Positions 47,093 to 57,105 of a stretch of DNA of 64,000 nucleotides are shown one piece after another. The stretch is from Rhizoctonia solani (lineage: Eukaryota; Basidiomycota; Agaricomycetes; Cantharellales; Ceratobasidiaceae). A program made the position numbers and the translations under genes. The notes under the pieces are model-generated. The model saw nothing but the letters and a program-made list of their open reading frames with translations. It did not search any database and was not told where the DNA came from. Location of the stretch: contig NC_057382.1 of NCBI RefSeq assembly GCF_016906535.1, forward strand, positions 992,001-1,056,000, given 5' to 3'. Position 1 is the first letter of the stretch. Each line of letters starts with the position of its first letter.

Positions 47093-49236
47093 CTAATCGC
47101 GCTTGTTTTCATCCTTCTTGCCAAACACCCTTGAAGGGCCGAACAGGATACCGCTTGGCCTGGAAATTTTGGCAAATGCAGAGAGATCGCCTGCACGCAT
47201 GGGTGGTCGGCCATCAGGCTCGGTGGTACTAGCACCGCGGTATGTGCTTAGTTGGGTTCCGTCGGGTCGACCACTATCGGAATAGTTACTATTCTGGCGA
47301 AGGAAGGTGGGGGTGGGACCGGGTTGCCATTGTCGTGCGCGGAGTTCGATAACATCCTATACAGGAATCAATGTCGACCCGTATGAAAGCGCATATTGAG
47401 GACTTACCTGCAGCACAGACTGCATACGAGAGTTGATACTGCTGCCCTTGGCCATCTCCTGCATACGCTCGAAGTAGATATCCATATGATTCCTCGCCTT
47501 GGGGTTATCCAGGCTCTGCCCAACGGTCGTCAAGAGTTTACACAAGCTCTCGATTTCCTCTTCTTCGGGGTTGACCACGTTCGAAAGCAACTTCTTGATA
47601 CATTCATGCATGATACGTTCCGTCAACATTTGCAACTTGAACAGTTCACCGATGAATCGGACCAAACCGAGACCTTGACGCTTGACCTTGATGGCAGCAT
47701 AATACTGGTCAGAATACGAGGCCGCTCCGCTATTTTCGGCGGACGCGGCCGAAGCAGCCTTGTCTTCCCCTGCTTTCGAGGCAAGAGCGGCCTCCTTGGC
47801 GCTCCATCCGCGCTCGAAGTCTTCTTGGCATCGGTTAAGCAAGTACCTGCGGAGTAGCATCCCACCAGCGATTGGTTGGCCATCCGAGCTGCGAATCTTC
47901 TCGTCCCGAACGTTAAGAGAAATGCGCTCCATCATCTTGCGGCACAGACGAGCATACATCTCGCTAAATGCAGCCTCGTCCTTGGCCTTTTCGAAGATGA
48001 CCTCGATAACCTGCCTTAGTGTTTCCCCATCATTCTCGTGCTCAGCGTTATTCACGTGTTCGATAATTTTCTCTGAAACCCTATCAAAGTCCCTCGCTTT
48101 CAATTTCTGGAGCAATTCCAGTACCTGGTACTTTGATTGTTGTGCTTGGGTAGATGGAGAATGTGGTGATAGCGATAGTTCAACTAGGGTTTCAAGTGGG
48201 TGGCTGCCATAGTTGTTTTCGGCCAAGTCGCTTTCATCAAGGCAAGAACCAGAAGGTGATATGGATAGCTCCCTGTACTGAGTATTCACCACTAGTTTGG
48301 AATAGGATGACCCCTTCAGGTTGGCAGTAATTCCCTGGATATGTGTGTTATGACCATTTGGTTAGATTCGTGACTGTCTTGACGTACCTCCATTCTCTGT
48401 ACGACATGGTCATCGGCATTGAGTTCCGCAGTTATTTTCTTGCCCCATTCAAGTAGTTGCTCGATCTCGGCGGCCCATATTGGGGTATTTAGGCCATAAC
48501 CGTCTGTCTCTAGTAAGGTGCATAGTCCTAGCAACCCATCCTTTGCGTATTGGGTTGGTGAGAGTTTTGTTATTTCGCACGTGCATTGATACACTTGAGC
48601 TACTGATATCAATCCATACTCAAAGAGCTTGGAAACAAGATGAGAGATGGACTCAATGCTCAACTTGGTGACTTTAGTACAACCGGCAGCCAAGTCGAGT
48701 CCGCCATCACTTGCTAGAAGTGTTGGTTTTCCTGGGACGATAATTTCCGGCAGGGATACAGGGGCTATTGAGTTAATGCAGAGATTGAATAGTTTATTGT
48801 GAACTACAACTATTTGATTGGAGGTGCCAGCTACGGGTGCGTGTCTTTTGGAAGCCAAGAGAGAATGGCAGAGTACTGTATAAAGCTCAGCAGAATCTTT
48901 TCCCGGATTATATGAATAACGTTCGAAAATAAGACGAGAAATCTGTGTGCAGAGTTCAACCCTTGACTGTCCTTGTAATGGTGATACTAGAGCCACAAGT
49001 TGGCGAGCAATAGTATCGAGGTCTTCTTTGGATTGGAGTTGTTCCAATAGAAGTTTAACAAGATTCAGCGAGAGCGTATCTTTCCTAATCGTAATTATGA
49101 ATCAGTGTATTTCTAAACACCTAATCGCAACCATTATGCTGTCACTCCCCCATGGTCCCTCAAAGCAAGGCATATTTCTGCCGGGCATAGAAACATTCAA
49201 TTTTATGCTCACGAACCTTGTTTTTGGCGCTTCCAT
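47093..49236 (-). CDS. Short eIF4G-like MIF4G-domain protein
   Basis: Four exons: 49236-49217, 49084-48388, 48334-47408, 47356-47093; 635 residues. Residues about 330-545 are a MIF4G domain: LQKLKARDFDRVSEKIIEHV, VIEVIFEKAKDEAAFSEMYA, GGMLLRRYLLNRCQEDFERG, RFIGELFKLQMLTERIMHEC and ESLCKLLTTVGQSLDNPKA, followed by VIELRARQWQP as in eIF4G. The N-terminal ~240 residues contain a diverged second helical region (LNLVKLLLEQLQSKEDLD, RLIFERYSYNPGK) that resembles half a MIF4G. No eIF4E-binding motif (YxxxxL-phi) or PABP-binding region is evident, and the protein is about half the length of canonical fungal eIF4G. It may bind eIF4A without the cap complex, as reported for p97/DAP5-type relatives; that is inference. 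The first coding exon (20 nt) is the least certain. Confidence 0.8.
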
Positions 49237-50009
49237 GGCTCACCCAAATTTTCACCCTACGCGTATGGAAGGATAACAATGTGGTTGAGAGTCGCAGGAG
49301 GTTTCAGTGGGACCTGTTACGATTACACAACGGATCCACTGCACAGCCACATGACGTGTGCTCCTCACAGCTACTGCATGTACCCCGAACTCTCTTTGGA
49401 GAGTAAGTTACAAGGCGTATGTAACTTTTATAGTCCTTACACTGAGCTATAATCGGGAGCGAAAAAACGCCATTGTAGTACAAAATACGTTTTGTAAGCC
49501 ATGCGCACGTACGCAGTGGCACTCGCGGTTTGCTACAAGTTTAAGTTCCTTAGTTAGGGCCATAAGTTACATAGGGACTATGTATCTTTCTCCTCCTTGC
49601 TTGGTGAATTCTCGGTCGTATCAAGCGTGTGATTCCAATTTTGAACGAAGTCGTTGAGCTAAAGAGTGATGGATAACACACGACTCAGGGTATTTACCGC
49701 CTTATGAAGTACAACAGCTTACTCTAGGTGAAAGAACCACCTGGTTCACATCTTCTGCGTATTTTATGCTTATCATAGCTGTTTCATCTGAGCTCTAACA
49801 CTTTCGTTGTCAAAAATCAGAAAACATAGCAATAGGCATATTCTCCAATCAACCATCGGCATATGGGAGATGTCAAGGTGTCATCCTCAACCTCAGATAT
49901 GATCAGCAACGTATCTTAGAGTAGCATCAAGATACTGGTAAGCTGTTGGGTATATTAATCACTTTAGCTTTCTCTGTCACCCTGTTCGCACCGCTTATCA
50001 CTGGCACTC
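49237..50009. other. Intergenic region between divergent genes, no gene seen
   Basis: About 770 bp between the eIF4G-like gene (-) and the tandem kinase gene (+). No motif assigned. Confidence 0.45.
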
Positions 50010-53000
50010 ATGCTAATAGCTCCTGAAAACCTTGGGATACAGAATATCACTGCATATGTAACACAAACGCAAGCTAGCTTTGCAAACATTGATACTGGTG
50101 CTACGGCGAACGTTTACCGGTAAGACTTTTGTGTTATCCTTTCAAGACCCAAAGGTTTGGACTACCATATGGACTAGTGGTGTATACGTCGAGCCCGGTA
50201 ATCGTACAAACATCCAAGTAGGTTTGAGGATCACGTTGCCGTTCATATGACCAACTTACGCCTAGGGAACGTAGGTCGTTATAAAGTCAGCCCGAACCAG
50301 TGACCTAGAAAGTACGTCAGAAAGGACCAGGCAGCGAACCCAAAAGGTGACAAGCACCGGCTCAAACTCCGACTTTGTAACCCTAGAATTTTGAGTACAG
50401 AACTTACTCAGAGAGCTTGCCGTCTGGAACTCTCTTCAACGTAGCCCTCATCCAAATGTACTATCGCTTTTAGGAGTCGCATACATACCTTCAAGTAGAT
50501 GGCTCTGCTCAGTTAGTGAATACTGTCAATCTAGCCTTGAAGCGGTGAGTATATAGTATTAGCAGGCATATATATGCGCCACCTCTAAAGTACTTCTTTC
50601 GTAGTACTTCAAGAATCCGCCTTCCAAGCCTGAGTATATTAGGTTTGTAAGTAATCCATTTGCACCAATCATGTAGCTGTGCATCACTGAGTGCTATAAG
50701 ATGAAAGAAATACTGGCTGGATTGGTTCATATGCATAGCTTTGACCCACCAATCGCACACGGAGACCTCAAATTAGCAAGTTGTTTAAAATCTCATGCCC
50801 GCCAATCGTCTAACCTTAGACAGGCCAATTTGCTCCTTAGCTTCGACGGAATCATCAAGTTGTGTGACTTTGGACAGGCGAGATTTTGTAATGATCAACG
50901 AGGACTTGCATCTGACGCGTCAACGACATTTGAATCAACGCACCGGTTTATGAGTCCTGAGCTGTTTGTAGCCAGCTCCAAAGTCCGCCCAACCAATCTT
51001 TCCGATGTATGGGCCTATGGATGTGTAGCCTTACAGGTTCGTTTCATTTAGTACTCCAGGTCCGTTGAGTAACACAACCCAGCTTCTTAGCAGGCTGATG
51101 CCTTATCACACTATCAAAAACGAACATATGGTACCCAGCGCAATAATGAGCGGTCGAAGTCCAAGTTCAAAGCCCGAAAAGCCGCATGCCCCACGATGTC
51201 TGAATAATTACCTTTGGAACGTTATAGAGTGGTGTTGGCGACCATTGGAGTATAGGCCAACCGCTAGTCGTTTACTCGACGAGCTAAATCGCTTGATAGA
51301 CAGTAACTTGATCGACATCTCTTCTTTTACTCCCGATAGGATGTCACTTGACTTTGACGGCACTATGCCTTCTTGGCCGGATAATATCGTTGATTTTGGT
51401 GACCAAGGATTATCTCCGAACCGCAAAATTCTTTGCAGAGGGAATAGGGCCGAGCTATGGGTGTCAGTAAAATCCCCGCATATAAATCTTTGTATGCGTC
51501 ACTAATTTTCTGGAATGCATAGCCATCAAGAGACCTCCGTTACTACCCAAGTAGTTACAACATACGTTGTCAAAGCGCCAATCCCCCCAACACGTCTTCG
51601 TCCAAGAAAGACCAAATTGGATCCCTTTCAATATGTAAGTCAATACTTCTCTACACGTAGAGACAAAAAAAAACTGAACCAGATGTTACTCGCTGACCTA
51701 GCTCCTGAGGAGGATTGTTCGAGAGCGCTATAGTCTCCAGCATCAGAATATAGTAGAAATGATTGGGATCGATACTAGCTTCGGTATATACGCTGGACTA
51801 GTTTTCGAGTTCTGTGAGAACTTATCTCTCCGATCTGTGAGTTACGCGTTGGTTACGCATTTTGGCTATGGTACATTGAAACAATATGGCAGTATAAATC
51901 AAATCAGTTTTTCGATCAACTCGACCTTCTTCGTCATGTCAGCACAATCAGTGGCATATCTAGAGTACGGTTAGACTAATTTCCGATCTGGATTTTAAGG
52001 CAGTTCAAATGCTAGAAGGACTACATTATTTACACACGTTTCCCACTCCAATTGTTCATGGGGACCTCAACCCGGTGCGTACACCTATCTATCATACCAA
52101 TAAGCCAAATCTAAGTTATTCTACTCAGTCAAACATTATGGTTGACGGACGGGGAACATTGAAACTCAGTACTTTCAGCTTATCCCAGATTACCACAAGC
52201 ATCCCCCAAGCGGAATCAAGTCAACCTTCAGCTGACCGTATTGAAGTCATTCGCTATCTAAGCCCAGAGATGCTATCCGACTCCGCAATACCTTCGATTA
52301 GATCAGACATCTGGGCTTACGGTTGTATATTATTTTGGGTCAGTAGGTGGTGAAACGATACGAGTTAAACTTATTGACAACGCTGGTTCTGAGCTAGCTT
52401 TTTTCGAGCTTAGAGCCATACCATGAAACCAAACGAGAGTATGATGTTGAAAAATTGATTCAAAGGGGAGTTCTCCCGAATGATGCTCAGGTATTACGCG
52501 AAGAGACCGAAGTCGATGGACGTTTTCGACAAAATAGCCAAAGGGAATGGCTTTTCAATGGAATATCGGACAGAGCAGAAAATTGCTGGAGTCCAAGCGG
52601 CTGGCCGACCGCAAACGATCTCCTAATTTTTGTTCGGGAACTCTCGAGTGAGATGGACGAACTCGAAGACACGAGCACATGGATGTCCAGAGTGTCCAAT
52701 TTATCTGGAAGCATCATTCGCCCACCGATTTTGTGGGTTCAAGGTGGAAGCACAAGTGGCTCGTGGAGGTTAGTTCATTTCCACCTACCGCAAGCATACA
52801 CAAGTGATGCTTGGCCAGATATCCGAAAGCATCGCGTCTCAATCCCGATCCGCGGACAACCAAGATCAGCATGAGCTGGACCAAGTACGTTCGATTAATT
52901 GCTGCCCTAAGATTTCTCAGTAGTAATGATGTATTGTCCAGAGCATCATTTAAGCGTGGTTTCTTCCGTTCCCGAACCGAGGTAACTAAATGCGTATTCA

Positions 53001-54108
53001 CGAAGATAAGCCAAATTAGGTGAACTAAAATAATTCAATTAGGTTATCATCAAGTTCTCAATGTCCGGTCAATCAAGCACTGGGTCTAGCCATCAAATAG
53101 CATCGCGCTCAGTAAGTCAACCCTTTGAGACACTTAAACAAGGCATTTTAATCGTATTCAGGCAGTTAAACATGAGATAGCTATCCTGATGCAACTTCAA
53201 CATTCAAATGTATGCTCCCTATGGGGATACGAAGAAGACACCTTTGGGTCTCCAAGCTCTCCAGCGATTGTAACGGAATTTTGTCCCAATGGAACACTCG
53301 GGGAGGTAGGCGAACAATTATCCCCGTTTTTTTAATTTATTGATCTGGGTCATATAATTGCGTAGTACCTTACCCGATGCTCTGATCAACTTCATATTTC
53401 CGCAAGGTTGCACTTGGTACTCAGTGTTCGTTATTTATGAGAGATAGAATAACTAACAATGGCAGTAGATGGAAAACATATTGAATGGTGTAAGCTACTT
53501 ACACGAAAAAGTTACCGATGGTATAATTGTTCATGGGAATTTAAATATGGATGTGAGCCGCGTTTTGCCCATTGAGAACCTGCTAATAAACCGATTTCCC
53601 CAGACATCAGTCGTAGTGGATAAAGACGGCACGGCAAAAATACGGAACTTCGAGTTTGCATTTCAGTATGCGCACAATCAATCTCCAGGCGTTGTGGCTA
53701 CAGTGATTCGTGCGCCTGCCTTGGCGCCAATGCCCTCACGATGGCACCCGCCCGAGATGTTTCTGGAAACTTTAGGCTCAGATGGGTCACTAATGACTCG
53801 ATATAATGATCTATGGGCAGTGGGCTGCTTGCTGGCTGCGGTAAGTATATACATAGCGTTACGAAACATGTGGAAACCCAATGGACTAATCATGCTTGAG
53901 GAAGATATGTAGCAGCTTGGAGCCATACTCTGGCACCAACATTCCGGCAGTGTTCTCTCGAATCGCTAATAAAGACAAGCCTTACTCAAGAGGTGATTGC
54001 TCGCATAGGGGGGTATGGAACATCGCGGAACGGCTGTGGAGTGTTTCAACCACGGACCGAATTTCAGCCTCAGATGCTCTTCAAGAAATTACCCAGTACA
54101 CCAATTAG
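50010..54108 (+). CDS. Tandem triple kinase-fold protein (one kinase-like, two pseudokinase domains)
   Basis: First exons: 50010-50119, 50178-50217, 50275-50346, 50401-50544; later borders are partly modelled. Domain 1 (50010 to about 51360) has a loop like a glycine-rich loop (DTGATANVYR), VVIK lysine, HPNVLSLLGVA, catalytic loop HGDLKLANLLL, intact CDFG and MSPELF. Domain 2 (about 51420-52660) starts straight after it (RGNRAELW), keeps VVK, LQHQNIVEMIG and YLHTF, but its loop is HGDLNPSNIMV and DFG is replaced by STF. Domain 3 (about 52730-54108) has GGSTSGSW, VIIK and LQHSNVCSLWGY, but its loop is HGNLN and DFG is RNF. The frame runs on between domains without a stop, which favours a single gene. 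HGDxK-type kinases are expanded in Agaricomycetes. The intron at 50776-50823 uses a GC donor (GCAAGT). Exons near 50545-50700 and 51480-51560 are uncertain. Confidence 0.75.
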
Positions 54109-54840
54109 CCAACATTCGTTGGTAGTTTAGCCTTGTGTGGGGAATTTGCATGGTCTACTACTCCAATACACTACCTAATCAAACGGTTTAGAACTGAGTC
54201 TTAACCCTGCGTTGGACCCAATAATTTGAATGTCCGTACGGCCTCGTGCACACCGAGTACCACGGTACGCGTTTGCGTGTCGTTATAATCCCACCCACCA
54301 TACCGTAAAGCCATGAGAACTGGTTTGGGCCGCCCACGAGCCAGATTCGGGGCCAGGCGCCTCCGGTCTACCCTAGCTGTTTCGCAGCCGCAGGAGTTCC
54401 CCAAACCTCACCGGTCTGGGTCCCGTGGCCGACGCAGACGAGCGGGCAGAGGATGAGTTGTTGATTTTTAGAAATTCAGCTTGCATCTGGGTGGCTCTAA
54501 ATTTCAAATAAGGCATTTGCCACCAAGGTGAACTCGCGGAAAGCCTTTTGCGTTTGGACAAAAGCTGACCATAACGCATTTACAGTACTAGTACAAACAT
54601 CCTATGATAAGAATGTTACCGAATCGTGAAATTAACAAGAACATATATACACTAGGCCACAAATCAAATGGGACATGTGACTGTGATACAGGAAAGTAGT
54701 CATTGCTTGAAAATGGTTAAGATATGTAGAATACATCTACTAATAAAAAGTATTACTATGTACATGATACATCCAAGTGCAAAATATGAGAGAGATTGGA
54801 TAAGTACAGCTGTAGATATGAACCAATGTGTGATTGTGAG
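54109..54840. other. Intergenic region, no gene seen
   Basis: About 730 bp between the kinase gene and the presumed left LTR of element 1. Short frames only. Confidence 0.45.
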
Positions 54841-55400
54841 TGTTATAACCTCCTAACATATACCATCAGACTCGCACGATTTTTCTGATAATTTTAGTAT
54901 TTTTTACGGACTTAATATCTTTTGTTTTTCGATCACGTGATCTCGGCGCTTATCATGCCGAGATGCCGCGCCGAGATGCCGTGCCAAGGGCGCTTAGGGC
55001 TAATCCACGCTTCTGCGCAGCCCGCAGCACGCTTCTCTTTTCACACGAACTCTTCTTTTCCCATACGCACTGACCATGTAAATATTGTACTCTTGTCTAT
55101 ATATACAGCAGGGAAATCGCTTGGAGACCCCAAGTTGATTTTACCTCGTCTCTTACTCATTAGAGGAGGATATCAGAAGCCAGCTAAGTAGCCGGCCTTA
55201 GTTATCCCAGAAGTTACCCCTTATATTCACTCACCACACCTCCCAGGCCTAAGGCCCCTTTGTCGACAGTAGTTAGTAGTAGAGCGCCTTAAGCGCTAAG
55301 TAGTATAGCCTTAGAGTAGATTACTTAAGCAGTGTCTGTAGTAGTTACGGCCTTAAGCGCCCACCACTAGCGAGTACCCACCTTACAGTGGTGTACAACA
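54841..55400 (+). repeat. Putative 5' LTR of element 1
   Basis: A 560-bp segment starting TGTTATAACC and ending GTGTACAACA, so it has TGTT...AACA ends. It contains a TATA-like TATATATACA near 55100 and precedes gag by 520 bp. Limits are inferred because the partner LTR is not visible. It contains repeated GCCGAGATGCC units (54957-54987) and CTTAAGCGC motifs. Confidence 0.5.
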
Positions 55401-55920
55401 TTGTAAAATCGACTTGTTGTAGGCTTGATCGACAAAGAGAAGACTCCCTGTACTAGCACGAGGGAAATCACGTGATTGGGGCTACTTTGCGGGATATAAT
55501 AATCAAAAATCCCCCACCCCCACGTAGTACCAAATTGCTACAAGGCAGACAAGTTCTGATCCCCCGCGTACCACGTGTTTCGCCGGAACACAGTAGTTAG
55601 CGACCTTAGTCAGCTGAAACACCCGCTTGTAGAAAACCCGCTCATATCACGATTGCCAGATCTGTTGATTTGCTGTAGGGACTATTCAACGCTAGGTGCT
55701 TGACGCAAAGGTTTAGCGCCCACACACTACACAAAAACCGCTCATAAGTCCTGTATCAGGCACCCATTCCCCCACGCCGTTTCCAATTATTCCATCCACA
55801 CGCTCTGGCGTCCCCCACCCATACTCCCGTCCTACTAGCCGCTCCTCTCGACGTTCCATTCCAGCCAATTCCCAACCGGCCTCTCGCAGCGCATCACCCA
55901 CTTTGCAAGACTTGCCAAGG
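55401..55920 (+). other. Retrotransposon leader between LTR and gag
   Basis: About 520 bp of untranslated leader. No convincing tRNA-complementary primer-binding site directly after the LTR was seen. Confidence 0.4.
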
Positions 55921-57105
55921 ATGGAACCAGAACCGTCCCCTTCCGCTCTCCTCAAGGCTATCACAGCCCTCACAGTCACCGTTGGGTCCCTACAGGATCA
56001 AATCCGAGCCCAGAGCCAACAAATTACTGAGCTCAGGGCCATATGCAAGGAGACCGCAGACCTCCTTGGGGACAAAGACCAAGGAGCAACCCAAGCCAAG
56101 CCTGGCCCACTGACTGGGCCTGTCACTCCTCCCACCCACTCGGGAGGAGAAACCCACACTCCAGGCACGGTTAGGCCTGGGCTCAAGGCCCCATTCCGGC
56201 CTTCAAGAGGAACCGGGTTTGACTCAGAGGAAGAGGAAGAGCCAAGGCCCCTCAAAAAGGAGCCTCAAGGAACGCCTAGAAGGCACTTGGGATCCCTCAC
56301 CCCCTTCGACGCAGGGTCCAGCGTAAAAAGACCCAAGATGGATCTTCCCGACCCCTATAAGGGCGATGCCAGGGGACAAAAAGCCACTCAGTGGCTGGAT
56401 CAAATGATGCTATGGGTAGCCCTCCATCGCGATCAATTCGACGAGGAAGAGCAGATGGTCGTGTGGATTTTGTACCACATGACAGACAAGGCCGCCGACT
56501 GGGCTCTCCCCATCATTGGGAGCATCATCAAGGGCAAGGGAAACCCCCCTACCACCATCCAGGCCCTAACAGCCAAATTTAAGGAGGCCTTCGCCGACCC
56601 CGACGCCAAACGGGCAGCCGCCAGAAAAATTGCGGTTCTCTCCCAATCCACCACTACCTCCGAGTATGTCACGGAGTTCCGCAATCTCATGGCGGAGCTA
56701 GACTGGAACAAGGAGGCCTATATTGCGCAGTTCACGCGAGGCCTCCACTGGAAGGTCAAGGAACTGCTATCCACCAAAGATAGCATCCCTGACGAGCTCA
56801 AAGCCATCTTTGCGGCGGCAATTAAAATTGACAATATCCGCCGCAAAAATGAGGAGAATCGCCCTAAAAAGGCACCAGCCAAGTCCCCGGCCACCGTGGC
56901 CACCTCCACAACCACCACCAGGGTCCGCCTATCCGAGGACCCTAACTATGTCACCCCGGAGGAACGAGACCGCCGCCGCGCAGCAGGGCTATGCGTTAAA
57001 TGCGGGCAAAAGGGGCATGGGATCAAACAGTGCCCCAACGGCTGGAAAGCCACAATCAAGGAGGCCGCCAAGATAGGAGAGGTCGTAGAATCGGAAAAAG
57101 AGTGA
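55921..57105 (+). CDS. gag: Gag-like protein of element 1
   Basis: About 394 residues from the ATG at 55921 (the frame is open further up, to 55903). An N-terminal coiled-coil-like stretch (LQDQIRAQSQQITEL) and a Pro/Gly/Glu-rich linker lead to the retrotransposon gag domain (KATQWLDQMMLWVALHRDQF, AKFKEAFADPDAKR, ELDWNKEAYIAQFTRGL). One CCHC zinc knuckle lies near the end: CVKCGQKGHGIKQC. Gag packages element RNA in virus-like particles. The pol frame overlaps its 3' end by about 105 bases in the -1 frame. Confidence 0.88.
   Translation: MEPEPSPSALLKAITALTVTVGSLQDQIRAQSQQITELRAICKETADLLGDKDQGATQAKPGPLTGPVTPPTHSGGETHTPGTVRPGLKAPFRPSRGTGFDSEEEEEPRPLKKEPQGTPRRHLGSLTPFDAGSSVKRPKMDLPDPYKGDARGQKATQWLDQMMLWVALHRDQFDEEEQMVVWILYHMTDKAADWALPIIGSIIKGKGNPPTTIQALTAKFKEAFADPDAKRAAARKIAVLSQSTTTSEYVTEFRNLMAELDWNKEAYIAQFTRGLHWKVKELLSTKDSIPDELKAIFAAAIKIDNIRRKNEENRPKKAPAKSPATVATSTTTTRVRLSEDPNYVTPEERDRRRAAGLCVKCGQKGHGIKQCPNGWKATIKEAAKIGEVVESEKE

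Noticed and set aside
55401..55430. Primer-binding site for a tRNA directly after the element 1 LTR
   Set aside because: No stretch clearly complementary to a tRNA 3' end could be recognised, and the LTR end itself is inferred.
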